Assembly: GCA_965224205.1 (NCBI GenBank)
Contig: CBDCYN010000011.1
Location: 127,582-191,581 of the forward strand
DNA: 64,000 nt
Source: CBDCYN01 sp965224205
Lineage (GTDB): Bacteria; Planctomycetota; Phycisphaerae; Phycisphaerales; Phycisphaeraceae
Direction of reading: 5' to 3'
The first letter of the stretch is position 1. The number at the start of each line of letters is the position of its first letter. Below are positions 34,084-43,949 of this stretch, in pieces. The notes beneath the pieces were generated by a model, which saw nothing but the letters and a program-made list of their open reading frames with translations, made no database searches and was not told the DNA's origin. Position numbers and translations under genes: made by a program.

Positions 34084-36822
34084 ATGAACTCTTTTTTTGC
34101 AAAAAAGCCTCACGTGTCGTGCGCGCTTGATCAGGGGGATCGGCCATTACGCGCAATGGGTGATCCGAACAACACCGACCCCGCAGGCGCCTGGTTCGAA
34201 ACCCTCGAGCCGCGGGTGCTGCTTTCATCGAGTGGTTGGTTGCCGTTCGACCCCGCGGCGATGAGCTCGGCTGACCCCGCGGTTGTCGCCCACCCCACTC
34301 GGTCAGCGGATCCGCGATCGGCGACCTCCAACCCAGACGCCCGAGCGGTGTGGGTCTCGTCACCAGAAACCCACGATATGATTTTTAACACCAACGGCGA
34401 ACGCGACGCGTACCTGGACTTCATGCAGGCCAAGGGCATCACCACGGTATACCTATTTGTCGGGAATCAGAACCCCGTGGGCAACCCGGCCGAGCCGCTG
34501 TCTTTTTTCGCCGACCAGTACGCCCAGATCGTCTCTGACATCCACAGCCGCGCCATGGAGGTGTTCGCGCTCATCGGCCATTCCTACGATCCCAACGCCC
34601 CCTCGGCTTGGCAGGACGCGGCGTCGACCTCGGGCCCGTCGGCGACCCATTTCCAAAACGTCTTGAGTTATAACGACAGCCGGTCGGCGTCTGAACAGTT
34701 CGACGGCGTCAACCTCGACCTCGAGCCCTGGACGTTTCCCGAATGGGATACCGGTGACCGGGCCGTCATCCTAAGCCAGTATCTCGATCTATCCCAGCAC
34801 CTGATGCAGCAGAAGCAAATCCAGGGCCCCGGCTTACAAGTAGGCCCGGCTGCGCCGTTCTGGTTCGACGAACACGCCGTCACGTGGAACGGCCAGGAGA
34901 AGCCGACCAATGAACACGTCCAAGACATCTACGATTACATCGCGATCCAGGACTACCGCGACACCGCGTTGGCCGGCAGCTTCGGCAGCATCACTAGCCT
35001 GGCTCAAGAAGAAATGGCCTACGCGGACACCCTCGCTGCCCAGAACATCCACAAACCCGTCGTGATCGGGGTCGAGACCAAAGCCTCTTCCGAGGGTCAG
35101 TACGTGACCTTCTTTGAAGAAGGTGAGCACGTCATGGAGCACGAACTGGCCTTGGCCAAGGACCATTTCTTAGCCAATCATGAGGGGTTCGGCGGCTTCG
35201 CCATCCACGATTTCGGGAACTATCTCCAGTGGACCCAACGGCCCTTGACGGGTCTGAACACCGTCGCCCATGGGGACTTCAACAACGACGGGTACGACGA
35301 CCTGGCCATCGGCGTGCCCGGCGAGGACATCGGCACCGCCATCGACGCCGGGGCCGTGAACGTGCTCTACGGTTCCGACAACGGGCTGACCGCCGCGGGC
35401 GACCAGTTCTGGCACCAGAACATTGGCACGGTCTGGGGCCACGCCGAACCCGGCGATCGGTTCGGGGCGGCGCTGGCCGTGGGTGACTTCAACAACGACG
35501 GGTACGACGACCTGGCCATCGGCGTGCCCGGCGAAGACCTCGGCAACAACACCATCGCCGACGCAGGGATGGTCCACGTCCTCTACGGTAGCGACGGGGT
35601 CGGCTTAACCGCGAACGGCGATCAGGACTGGCACCAGAACAAACCCGGGGTTGATAGCTCGGTCGAAGAAGGCGACGCGTTCGGGGCTACTCTAGCGACC
35701 GGAGACCTCAACAACGATGGGATCGATGACCTGGCCATCGGCGTGCCCGGAGAGGACATCGGCACCGCCATCGACGCAGGGGCCGTGAACGTGCTCTACG
35801 GCGGATCCCCCGACGGGTTGAGCGCCACGGGCGACCAGTTTTGGCACCAGAACATTGGCACGGTCTGGGGCGATGCCGAACCCGGCGATCGGTTCGGGGC
35901 GACGCTGGCTGTGGGCGATTTCAACAACGATGGGAGCGGCGACCTGGCCATCGGCGTGCCCGGCGAAGACCTCGGCAACAACACCATCGCCGACGCAGGG
36001 ATGGTCCACGTCCTCTACGGTAGCGACGGGGTCGGCTTAACCGCGAACGGCGATCAGGACTGGCACCAGAACAAACCCGGGATTGATAGCTCGGTCGAAG
36101 AAGGCGACGCGTTCGGGGCTTCTCTAGCGACCGGAGACCTCAACAACGATGGGATCGATGACCTGGCCATCGGCGTGCCCGGGGAGGACATCGCCGCCGC
36201 CATCGACGCCGGGGCCGTGAACGTGCTCTACGGCGGGTCCCCCGACGGGCTGTCCGCTACCGGCGACCAGTTCTGGCACCAGAACATTGGCACGGTCTGG
36301 GGCGATGCCGAACCCGGCGATCGGTTCGGTAGCGTTCTGGCCATAGGCGATTTTAACAATGACGGGAACGGCGATTTAGCCATCGGCGTGCCCGGTGAAG
36401 ACCTCGGCAACAACACCATCGTCGACGTGGGGATGGTCCACGTCCTCTACGGAAGCGACGGGGTCGGCTTGACCGCTAACGGCGATCAAGACTGGCACCA
36501 GAATAAGGGCGGGGTCAAAGACACCGCCGAACTCGGCGACGGGTTCGGGGCTTCCCTGACAGCGGGTGACTTCAATGGCGATGGTAAAGACGACCTGGCC
36601 ATCGGGGCGCCCGGAGAGGATCTCGCGAACAATACCATCCTCAACGCTGGGGTGGTCCACGTCCTCTACGGTAGCGGCGGGGTCGGCTTAACGGCTAACG
36701 GCGATCAGAACTGGCACCAGAACAGGGGCGGGGTCAAGGACACCGCCGAAGAGGGTGACGGGTTCGGGGGCTGGCTCCATGCATTCCAAGACTTCAGGCT
36801 AACCCTGCTTCTGGTCGGATAG
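34084..36822 (+). CDS. LEPR-XLL surface protein with TIM-barrel-like domain and FG-GAP repeats, 3'-truncated
   Basis: A 912-aa exported protein. The N-terminus lacks an ordinary signal peptide but carries the planctomycete LEPR-XLL motif (FETLEPRVLLSS, about 38-49). A domain at about 95-385 has TIM-barrel-like features (GVNLDLEPWTFPEW, with a conserved DLEPW) reminiscent of glycoside hydrolase-type folds. From about 395 there are seven FG-GAP (integrin beta-propeller) repeats of ~70 aa, each with a calcium-binding loop such as GDFNNDGYDDLAIG. Alternating repeats are near-identical. The last repeat breaks off at DGFGG and is followed by a non-homologous 18-residue tail, so the 3' end looks lost by deletion. 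The ATG is preceded by CACGGAGCTGAAC. Confidence 0.8.
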   Translation: MNSFFAKKPHVSCALDQGDRPLRAMGDPNNTDPAGAWFETLEPRVLLSSSGWLPFDPAAMSSADPAVVAHPTRSADPRSATSNPDARAVWVSSPETHDMIFNTNGERDAYLDFMQAKGITTVYLFVGNQNPVGNPAEPLSFFADQYAQIVSDIHSRAMEVFALIGHSYDPNAPSAWQDAASTSGPSATHFQNVLSYNDSRSASEQFDGVNLDLEPWTFPEWDTGDRAVILSQYLDLSQHLMQQKQIQGPGLQVGPAAPFWFDEHAVTWNGQEKPTNEHVQDIYDYIAIQDYRDTALAGSFGSITSLAQEEMAYADTLAAQNIHKPVVIGVETKASSEGQYVTFFEEGEHVMEHELALAKDHFLANHEGFGGFAIHDFGNYLQWTQRPLTGLNTVAHGDFNNDGYDDLAIGVPGEDIGTAIDAGAVNVLYGSDNGLTAAGDQFWHQNIGTVWGHAEPGDRFGAALAVGDFNNDGYDDLAIGVPGEDLGNNTIADAGMVHVLYGSDGVGLTANGDQDWHQNKPGVDSSVEEGDAFGATLATGDLNNDGIDDLAIGVPGEDIGTAIDAGAVNVLYGGSPDGLSATGDQFWHQNIGTVWGDAEPGDRFGATLAVGDFNNDGSGDLAIGVPGEDLGNNTIADAGMVHVLYGSDGVGLTANGDQDWHQNKPGIDSSVEEGDAFGASLATGDLNNDGIDDLAIGVPGEDIAAAIDAGAVNVLYGGSPDGLSATGDQFWHQNIGTVWGDAEPGDRFGSVLAIGDFNNDGNGDLAIGVPGEDLGNNTIVDVGMVHVLYGSDGVGLTANGDQDWHQNKGGVKDTAELGDGFGASLTAGDFNGDGKDDLAIGAPGEDLANNTILNAGVVHVLYGSGGVGLTANGDQNWHQNRGGVKDTAEEGDGFGGWLHAFQDFRLTLLLVG
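35272..36765 (+). repeat. Tandem DNA repeat encoding FG-GAP units (~430-bp period)
   Basis: Two alternating FG-GAP types (PGEDIGTAIDAGAVNVLYG and PGEDLGNNTIADAGMVHVLYG) form a two-unit period. Landmark positions 35331, 35760 and 36192 give spacings of 429 and 432 bp. Neighbouring periods are nearly identical at the nucleotide level, including silent sites, indicating recent duplication or gene conversion. Confidence 0.85.
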
Positions 36823-36948
36823 ATCAACGGCTGTGCCCGTCCTGAACATGTGCACAGCGACACGCCCCACGGTCGCAGCCCTTGGATACGCGACGCGTCA
36901 CGCATGGAACCCTCCATGGACAGGGCCCGGCGATCTTCGCCTGCATCG

Positions 36949-38109
36949 CTAGATAACGCGGGATACCTCGGGTTCTTCCGCTGCTTTTCTCCAATACGCA
37001 ACGTCCGGGGCGGTGAGCTTCGCGAGGCTATAACGCGGGCTATGCCAGCACGCCACCCAGTGCCCGGGCGTGACCTGCGATAAACCTGGGGTCTTGAGTC
37101 GGCACTTGGTATCGAGGTCCCACTCGGGGCAACGCGGATGGAACGCACAACCCGACGGGATCGAAGCCGGGTTGGGGACCGAGCCCGGAATGGTCTTTAG
37201 CCGCTGCTGGGGTTTACCCAGTGTCGGCATCGACGCGAACAGCCCCTGGGTGTACGGGTGCAACGGGTTGGCGAAGATCTCATCGACCGCGGCGTACTCT
37301 ACGACCCGCCCGGCGTACATCACCGCCACCACGTCAGCGTTTTCCGCCACGACGCCCAGGTCGTGGGTGATGAGCATGACCGACATCCCCCGCTCGTGCT
37401 GGAGGCGGCGTAACAATTCGAGGATCTGGGCCTGGATCGTCACGTCCAGCGCGGTCGTCGGTTCGTCGGCAATCAGCAGACGCGGCTGACACGCCAGCGC
37501 CATCGCGATCATCACACGCTGCCGCATCCCGCCCGAGAGCTGGTGGGGGTATTCATGGAGCCGCGACCTTGGGGCGGAGATCCCCACCTCCGCCAGGGCG
37601 TCGACGGCGATCTGCGTCGCCTTCTGCCGGTCGATCTTCTGGTGCAAAAGGATCGCTTCAAGGATCTGCTCGCCGATCGTGTAAACCGGGTTGAGGCTGG
37701 TCATCGGTTCCTGGAAGATCATCGTGATCTGGTTGCCGCGGATGCGACGCATCTCTTTCTCAGAGAGGGTCAGAAGGTCGATCGCTTCGCCGCCATCGTT
37801 CTCACGCCACCAGATATGCCCGCTGTCGTATCGGCCCGGTGGCGTAGGCACGAGTTGGAGCGTCGACATCGCCGAGACCGATTTGCCGCACCCCGATTCA
37901 CCGACCACCGCCAACGTCTGTTTGGGGTAGATCGACAGGTCGACATCGTTGACTGCCCGCACCCGCCGCCGCCTGGGCCCGGCAAAACTCACCGCCAAGT
38001 TCTCGATCTTTAGCAACGGCTGAGGACCGGGATCGGGAGCGTCGCTGGCCGCAATCGCTTCCGGGGATGTTTCCAGGGTTTCCGGGGCTTCCGGGGGGGG
38101 GGTGTCCAT
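36949..38109 (-). CDS. Oligopeptide ABC transporter, ATP-binding protein (OppD type)
   Basis: A 386-aa ABC ATPase. Walker A is GESGCGKS, signature LSGGMRQR, Walker B LLIADEPTTALDV, and H-loop ITHDLG. The C-terminal oligopeptide-specific extension (about 300-370) with its PGSVPNP and CAFHPRCP cysteine-containing motif defines the OppD/DppD group. An extra Pro/Glu-rich N-terminus (about 1-35) precedes the domain. It follows the oppC-like gene by 3 bp. No second ATPase (OppF) is adjacent, so OppD may homodimerise. Confidence 0.92.
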   Translation of the reverse strand: MDTPPPEAPETLETSPEAIAASDAPDPGPQPLLKIENLAVSFAGPRRRRVRAVNDVDLSIYPKQTLAVVGESGCGKSVSAMSTLQLVPTPPGRYDSGHIWWRENDGGEAIDLLTLSEKEMRRIRGNQITMIFQEPMTSLNPVYTIGEQILEAILLHQKIDRQKATQIAVDALAEVGISAPRSRLHEYPHQLSGGMRQRVMIAMALACQPRLLIADEPTTALDVTIQAQILELLRRLQHERGMSVMLITHDLGVVAENADVVAVMYAGRVVEYAAVDEIFANPLHPYTQGLFASMPTLGKPQQRLKTIPGSVPNPASIPSGCAFHPRCPEWDLDTKCRLKTPGLSQVTPGHWVACWHSPRYSLAKLTAPDVAYWRKAAEEPEVSRVI

Positions 38110-38112
38110 GGG

Positions 38113-39285
38113 TTACGCTATCGGCTGTTGGAGGCGGGGGTCAATCGCGTCGCGTAGCGCCTCGCCCAACAGGTTATAAGAAAATACCGTTAGAAAAATC
38201 GCGAGTCCGGGGAACACCACGACCCACCAATGAAACCCCCCGACCACCTCGCGGGATTGATTGAGCAGCTGCCCCCAGCTCGGCTCCTCGACCAAGCCTA
38301 GCCCCAGGAAGCTGAGCGTCGATTCCGCGAGGATCGCCGACGCGACCCCGAAGCTGGCATTAACCAACACCGGGGTCACCCCGTTGGGCAGCATGTGCCG
38401 GAACAAAACCGACCACAGCGGCAGCCCGCACGCCCGGGCCGCGACCACGAAATCCTGATCCCGCAGCTTCAAGAACTCCGCCCGCACGAACAGCGCATAC
38501 CCCACCCAGCTCGTGAGCCCGATGATGACCATGATCAGGTACAGGTTCCGCCCGTAGAACGCCACGAACGCGATGAGCAGGAAGATCGTCGGAATCGAGC
38601 TGAAGATCTCCACGAGCCGCATCCCCAGCAGATCCACCCAGCCCGAGAAGTACCCCATCAGCCCCCCGATGATCACCCCGATCACCACCGCGATCCCGGT
38701 GGCGATGAACCCGATCGCCAGCGCGATCCGCGACGCGTGGATCATCCGGCTTAGCATGTCCTCGCCCTCGGTGGTCGTGCCCATCCAGTGCTCTCGGCTG
38801 GGGGCTTGGAGGCGGGTATCGGTTTGATGGTCGCGCAGCCGGTCGTTTGGGGAGTACGGGATCAGGGTCCTGTAGACGGACTGCACCTGCCCCGCCGCCT
38901 CGGCTTCGCGGTATTGGGAATAGATAATCACCTCCGGCGGGCTGATCAAAATCAGCGAGGCGATACACGTCACCCCTACCGCCGCTGCCCAGATCCGCAA
39001 CCGCACCGACAGCGACAGTTTCCACAACACCCCTAGCCCCACCGCGTAGAAGGCTGCCGCGATCAGCGTCACATCCACCGCCGTCAGGTGTGCGAGCATC
39101 GGGCTCGACCACTTCCCTTTAGAAAGCACCAAAACCGGGTGGCTGCTTGCGATCAGCGGCGAGAACACCGCCAGCACCAACAGCACGACCAGCCACGCCC
39201 CTCCGAGGCGCGCCCCCCATCGCCCCAGGACCTGCCGCCCGATCCGGCCCAGCACGCTGCGTTGTCGCCGCGGGGCTACCTTCAT
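38113..39285 (-). CDS. Oligopeptide ABC transporter permease (OppC type)
   Basis: A 390-aa inner-membrane permease. The binding-protein-dependent transport domain is in the C-terminal half (about 165-385), with the EAA loop AARACGLPLWSVLFRHMLPN. Six membrane helices include LAIGFIATGIAVVIGVIIGG and ISSIPTIFLLIAF. The protein is longer than usual OppC: the first ~165 residues hold additional helices (WLVVLLVLAVFSPL, LIAAAFYAVGLGVL, VGVTCIASLILI) and a soluble loop. Second permease of the operon. Confidence 0.9.
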   Translation of the reverse strand: MKVAPRRQRSVLGRIGRQVLGRWGARLGGAWLVVLLVLAVFSPLIASSHPVLVLSKGKWSSPMLAHLTAVDVTLIAAAFYAVGLGVLWKLSLSVRLRIWAAAVGVTCIASLILISPPEVIIYSQYREAEAAGQVQSVYRTLIPYSPNDRLRDHQTDTRLQAPSREHWMGTTTEGEDMLSRMIHASRIALAIGFIATGIAVVIGVIIGGLMGYFSGWVDLLGMRLVEIFSSIPTIFLLIAFVAFYGRNLYLIMVIIGLTSWVGYALFVRAEFLKLRDQDFVVAARACGLPLWSVLFRHMLPNGVTPVLVNASFGVASAILAESTLSFLGLGLVEEPSWGQLLNQSREVVGGFHWWVVVFPGLAIFLTVFSYNLLGEALRDAIDPRLQQPIA

Positions 39286-39323
39286 AGTCGATCCGTTTCC
39301 TGTACTAACCGCATCAAACCACG

Positions 39324-40736
39324 CTACTCGTAACTCACTCTCGGGTCAGCGATCGCGTAGCACACGTCGCGGACCAGCTCACTGACCAACCCGATCGCCC
39401 CGCCGATCAGGATCGTGCCCATGAACAGCTGCTGGTCCCTCATATATGCCGCTTCGATCGCCAGCTTCCCCATCCCCTGGATGCTGAAGATGCTCTCGAC
39501 CACCACCGCCCCGGCGATCAGCGACGGGATGATCGACGCAGCCACGGTGATCAGCGGCAGGATGCTGTTGCGGAGCACGTGGCGGAACAAGATATCCCGC
39601 TCGTTGACGCCCTTGGCCCGGGCGGTGCGCACAAAATCCGCCCAGAGGTTTTCCAAGATCGCCCCGCGCGTGAGTTTCGACAGCACCGCGAACCCCCCGT
39701 ACGTAAGGCAAAACACCGGCAATGCCAGGTGCCAGCACGCGTCGAGCAGCCAACCCCGCTCGAACCCCTGCTGGCCCCAGCTCGGCAGGAACGCCATCCG
39801 GTCCGCCTGTAGGTCGTGCAGCCCCCCCGTCGGGAACAGCTTGATGTTCTGTTCGTTGGCCAGGTACCCGATCAGCATCACCCCCGCCCAGATCACCGGC
39901 ACCGACCACAACGCCAGGAACACGAAACCCGACCCCACGTCGATCATCTTCCCCCGGTGCCGGGCCGCGAAGATCCCGGTAAGGATCGCCACGCCGTAGA
40001 TGATCGGGATCGTGATCGCGTTGAGCAGCAGGGTCACCGGCACACGCTCGCCCAATAGCTGCGACACCCGCCGCCCCCGCAGGCTCTTGCCCAGGTCGGG
40101 CCACTTGATCGCTGGGCGTTTGAAGTGGATCTTCTTGCGACCGTTAAACTCCCAGCTGAGCTTCGTGATCAGCTGCCGTCGGGCTTGAAGCGGGTCTGAC
40201 TCGGATAAACCCGTGACCTTTTGCTTGAACCCTTCGTCGGGCTCGGCGTCGATCGAGCTAAGCAGCTCTAACCCTGTTGCCGGGTCCCGCATGGCTTCGA
40301 TGACCTGACGGGCCGCTTCCGGGGGCTCGGTATCGTGATACGCCGCGATCGAGAGGGTGATATCCGTGACCGTGTCGAGCGTGCCTTGAGGCCAATCGAT
40401 CTGCGTTTGCTCTAAAGCTTCTCGCGTCTGGGCGATCTGGACCGGATCGTTAGCAAGCCTCTCCTTAACATCCGCGGAGGTCAGGAACCCGATCGGCGAG
40501 ACCTGGTTGAGCCACCGCCCGTACTGGACGACCAGCGGCTGGTCTAGGCCGTACCGCCGCAGCGTGTCCCTGCGGATCTGTTCCGTGTCCTGATCCTCAG
40601 CCATCCCCCCGAACTGATTCAGGACAACCCCGGTGAACCCGCCGGGAGAAAAAGCCATGACCAGGAACACAACCACCGTCACCCCGATCAGCGTGGGGAA
40701 CATCAGCAGGATCCGGCGTAGGAGATACGTCGTCAT
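39324..40736 (-). CDS. Oligopeptide ABC transporter permease (OppB type)
   Basis: A 470-aa permease starting MTTYLLRRILLMFPTLIGVTVVVFLVMAFSPGG, the standard OppB N-terminus. A soluble insertion of about 170 residues (about 60-225) separates helix 1 from the rest, so it is much longer than the ~310-aa norm. The transport domain follows, with the EAA loop TARAKGVNERDILFRHVLRN and C-terminal helices. The insertion probably lies in the periplasm and could contact the binding protein. Confidence 0.9.
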   Translation of the reverse strand: MTTYLLRRILLMFPTLIGVTVVVFLVMAFSPGGFTGVVLNQFGGMAEDQDTEQIRRDTLRRYGLDQPLVVQYGRWLNQVSPIGFLTSADVKERLANDPVQIAQTREALEQTQIDWPQGTLDTVTDITLSIAAYHDTEPPEAARQVIEAMRDPATGLELLSSIDAEPDEGFKQKVTGLSESDPLQARRQLITKLSWEFNGRKKIHFKRPAIKWPDLGKSLRGRRVSQLLGERVPVTLLLNAITIPIIYGVAILTGIFAARHRGKMIDVGSGFVFLALWSVPVIWAGVMLIGYLANEQNIKLFPTGGLHDLQADRMAFLPSWGQQGFERGWLLDACWHLALPVFCLTYGGFAVLSKLTRGAILENLWADFVRTARAKGVNERDILFRHVLRNSILPLITVAASIIPSLIAGAVVVESIFSIQGMGKLAIEAAYMRDQQLFMGTILIGGAIGLVSELVRDVCYAIADPRVSYE

Positions 40737-40771
40737 ACCAGCTCAGCGGGGTCCTTGGCTTCATCCCTCCG

Positions 40772-42625
40772 TCACTGCGTCCACCGCTGCAATGGCGCGG
40801 GCACGTACCACTCGACTTTCGGGTTTAGCCCAAGCTTGGTCCGCAGGACGTGGTGGATCCGTTTATCGACGAAATTCACCCTCCGCATCGTGAACAAAAA
40901 GGTATAGGGTTGATCTTCATGAAAGATCTCATGGCAGCGGTGCCACAGCTGCATCCGTTCCTCTTCATCGAGCGTGACCCGGGCCTGCTCAATGAGCCGG
41001 TCGAGCTCCTCGTTCTTGTAGTGGATAAAATTGTGGCCCCGCCCCGCCATCTGGTCGGAGTGGAAGATCTGGTACGGGTCGCTCTCGATCGTCCCCGACC
41101 AGCCCAGCGTGATCGCGTCTAGGTCGCGCTCGTCGAGCCGCTGGAGCATGATCGTCCACTCGAGCCGGTCGAGCTCCATCGCAATCCCAGCCCGGGCGAA
41201 CGCATCCTTCAGGTACAACGCCATCTGGTGGTAGTTCTCGTCTCCCGTGCGGTAGGTGAACTTGAACCGGAACGGCCGGCCGTCTTGCGATTCGATCACC
41301 CCGTCCCCGTCACGGTCCTCGAACCCGGCCTCTTTGAGTAGTGCGATCGCCCTGGGCGGGTCATACGGCCACGGCTCGACCGATGGCGAGAACTGATTAC
41401 CCAGCCGGTGGAACGGCCCCGTCGCGATCGTCGCCAGCCCCGACATCAGCCGCTGGCACATCTGCTGGCGGTCGATGAGCATCGTCATCGCCCGGCGCAC
41501 CCGCGCATCGGCGAAGAAGGTCGGCTTGCCGTCGCGTTGCTGGTTCCACCCGATGTACCGGTACCCGCTTAGGATCGTGTCGTACTCGTGGCGGTGGGCA
41601 CGCTTGTTGATCGTGGGGTCGTCCTTGAGCGTCGGGTACTGCTCGGGGGTGGGGCTAAACCAGTCGATCTCACCATTGATAAACGAAGCCAGCCGGGCGG
41701 TGTCCTCCTCGATCTCCCGGAAGACGATCCGGTTGAACGCCGGCGCCAATCCCCAATACCGGTCGTTGCGTACCAGTTCGACCTGCCCCAGCCCCGGCCG
41801 CCACGTCTCCGGGGCGACCGACAGCTGGTAGGGACCCGACCCGAACAACAACCCGGGGGTTTCGTTGAACTGCTGGGGGGTAAACCGCGAATAGAATTTT
41901 TTCGACAGGATCGACAAACCGGCACAGATCTCGAACCCTTTGAAATAAGGCTCGTTGAGATGAAACACCACCCGGTGGTCGCCGTCTTTATCGACCCGAT
42001 CGATCTTGGCGTAATAAGACCGCACGTGGGGGGTGTCGATCTTCGGGTCCATGATCTGCTCGTACGTAAACACGACGTCGTCCGCGGTCACCGGCGAACC
42101 ATCCGCAAACCGCGCGTCGGCGCGCAGATCGAACGTGATCGTCAGCCCGTCGTCGCTGATACGCCAGCCGGTTGCCAGGATCGGCACCCATTCCAGCGTG
42201 TCTGGGTCGCGTTCTGCTAGCGATTGGAGCACCAGGTTCTCGATAATCCTGGCATAGATATCGGTCGATACCAACGGGGTGAGCTTCCCCACCGCTACGC
42301 CGAACGCCTCGACGAGCCAATCCCCAGCGGCGTAGTCGGGCTCATGGTGAGCGCGGCGGATACGGTAGAACGGGTCTTGCGCGTCGACATCAGCATGGCC
42401 GTGGGGGTTCGTGGCCCCGTTCGTGGCTGAAGAAACGCTAATCCCCCGCTCGAGCTGGTCCCCGATCCGGTGCAGCGCCTGGGTCTGGTCGTCGAGACGG
42501 GCCTTGACCTGTTGGAGCAGTTCCCACTGCCGGTCGTCCTGCTTCATGCTCAACCAGATGCTCACGAGGATGCCCAGCAGCAACACGGTCAAAAGCAGAT
42601 CACGAAAACCAAACCGGCTTTCCAT
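40772..42625 (-). CDS. ABC transporter substrate-binding protein, family 5 (OppA type)
   Basis: A 617-aa periplasmic solute-binding protein anchored by an N-terminal helix (DLLLTVLLLGILVSIWLSM), followed by a coiled segment (LLQQVKARLDDQTQALHRIGDQL) not usual in OppA. Family 5 motifs include LATGWRISDDGLTITFDLRADARFADGSPVTADDVVFTYE. Peptides, oligosaccharides or opines are possible ligands. I placed the start at ATG 42625 (MESRFGF); a frame upstream to 42877 lacks coding character. First gene of the four-gene operon. Confidence 0.88.
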   Translation of the reverse strand: MESRFGFRDLLLTVLLLGILVSIWLSMKQDDRQWELLQQVKARLDDQTQALHRIGDQLERGISVSSATNGATNPHGHADVDAQDPFYRIRRAHHEPDYAAGDWLVEAFGVAVGKLTPLVSTDIYARIIENLVLQSLAERDPDTLEWVPILATGWRISDDGLTITFDLRADARFADGSPVTADDVVFTYEQIMDPKIDTPHVRSYYAKIDRVDKDGDHRVVFHLNEPYFKGFEICAGLSILSKKFYSRFTPQQFNETPGLLFGSGPYQLSVAPETWRPGLGQVELVRNDRYWGLAPAFNRIVFREIEEDTARLASFINGEIDWFSPTPEQYPTLKDDPTINKRAHRHEYDTILSGYRYIGWNQQRDGKPTFFADARVRRAMTMLIDRQQMCQRLMSGLATIATGPFHRLGNQFSPSVEPWPYDPPRAIALLKEAGFEDRDGDGVIESQDGRPFRFKFTYRTGDENYHQMALYLKDAFARAGIAMELDRLEWTIMLQRLDERDLDAITLGWSGTIESDPYQIFHSDQMAGRGHNFIHYKNEELDRLIEQARVTLDEEERMQLWHRCHEIFHEDQPYTFLFTMRRVNFVDKRIHHVLRTKLGLNPKVEWYVPAPLQRWTQ

Positions 42626-42773
42626 AGCGTGGGTTCCCTCGTTTATTAGCCCGGCACCACCCGCGACGAACCGCGCGTCGACGAGCACAAGAACAGGATG
42701 ACGATCCTCTGCGACGTGTTGTGATGATACCCGAACGAAATCCCCGCCGCAGGCGAGCGGGCCTTCTCGATGC

Positions 42774-43949
42774 TCATCCTCGTCGCGGTTGCGCCGCTTG
42801 TTCGAGCACCGCTTCGAGGTGGTCGACGTGCCGCCGCATGGATAGCGTTTCGGACAACCCGTCCATTGCCGCCACACACGCCCGCCTCGCGTCCTCGTCC
42901 GCCAGCTGGGTCATCGCGCTCGCCAGGGCGTCCACGTCCGCGGGGTCCTCAATCACGCGCCCCCGCACGCCGCTACCCTCAGCGTTGAGGATGAACTCAC
43001 TGGCCCCGTTGTATGACGTGCTGATCGCGGGCGTGCCCATCATCAGCGATTCGATCACGACCTTGCTCGAAGGGTCGTAAAACGTGGGCAGCACCGTCAC
43101 GTCCGCGGCCACGTAAAGCGGCGCCACCTGGTCCGTGATCCCGATCAGTCTAAAGTGGTCACGGATCCCCAACTCCGCGACCCGTCTTTGGTAGCCGTAC
43201 CCGATCGGTCCCGAGATCATCACGACGGGCTTGAGACCAGCTTGGACCAGCCGTTGAGTCGCGTCCGTGAGGGGTCCGATCCCCTTAAGTCGAGGATTGA
43301 ACGCTGAGAACAGGTACACCACCGCGTCGCGGGGGATGTTGAACCCCTCGCGGATCATGGATCGCCACTTTTGACGAGTCGATGCATCCACCTCGGGCAT
43401 CTGGGCGGCGTTGGGGATGACCTCGACCCGCGCATCGTCGAGGCCGTAGTGCCGTTTCCACTGATCCGCAACGTACCCGCTGACCGCGACCACTTTCTTG
43501 ACCGACGGGTCAGCCGCCGAACGCCGCTCCAGGGCCAGGCAGGTCTGGTGCTTGAACGAGGTCGCCACCAGCGCCTGTTTCGACCAGCGTGACCACCGGC
43601 CGGTGCGCAGCTGGATGTTGCGGGCGAGCGTCTCGCGGATCGCCCCGCCCCGCGGTTGGATCACGTCGGCGGGCACGGTCGTGGTCATGGATAGACTCAC
43701 ATCGAACGACTCAGCCCGCAGTTGCCGCTTCGCCCACCGGATAAACCGCAGCCAGTGCAGAGGTTTTAGCAGCAGAGGATCATTGAGCTGGCGCACCTCG
43801 ACCCCCGGGGCGTGGCCATCGGTGGCGCCCTGACCAGTCATCACCACCACCCGGTGGCCGCGCCCCACCAGTTCGTGGACGATCTGCGCGGTGGAGCGTT
43901 CACACCCACCCCGCCCGTCGAACCGCTCAACCACCACGGCGATTTTCAT
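42774..43949 (-). CDS. Glycosyltransferase family 4 (WaaG-like)
   Basis: A 391-aa GT-B glycosyltransferase starting MKIAVVVERFDGRGGCERSTAQIVHEL, similar to lipopolysaccharide core glucosyltransferase WaaG (RfaG). The donor-binding half has YLFSAFNPRLKGIGPL, LPTFYDPSSKVVIESLMMGTPAISTSYNGASEFI with the E-x7-E-like signature. Its ATG overlaps the preceding heptosyltransferase stop (ATGA), indicating a coupled LPS-core operon. Confidence 0.88.
   Translation of the reverse strand: MKIAVVVERFDGRGGCERSTAQIVHELVGRGHRVVVMTGQGATDGHAPGVEVRQLNDPLLLKPLHWLRFIRWAKRQLRAESFDVSLSMTTTVPADVIQPRGGAIRETLARNIQLRTGRWSRWSKQALVATSFKHQTCLALERRSAADPSVKKVVAVSGYVADQWKRHYGLDDARVEVIPNAAQMPEVDASTRQKWRSMIREGFNIPRDAVVYLFSAFNPRLKGIGPLTDATQRLVQAGLKPVVMISGPIGYGYQRRVAELGIRDHFRLIGITDQVAPLYVAADVTVLPTFYDPSSKVVIESLMMGTPAISTSYNGASEFILNAEGSGVRGRVIEDPADVDALASAMTQLADEDARRACVAAMDGLSETLSMRRHVDHLEAVLEQAAQPRRG

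Noticed and set aside
35272..36765. Possible assembly-generated duplication
   Set aside because: The periods differ at scattered positions (for example IGTAIDAG versus IAAAIDAG), so they are real separate units, although the exact count needs long reads.
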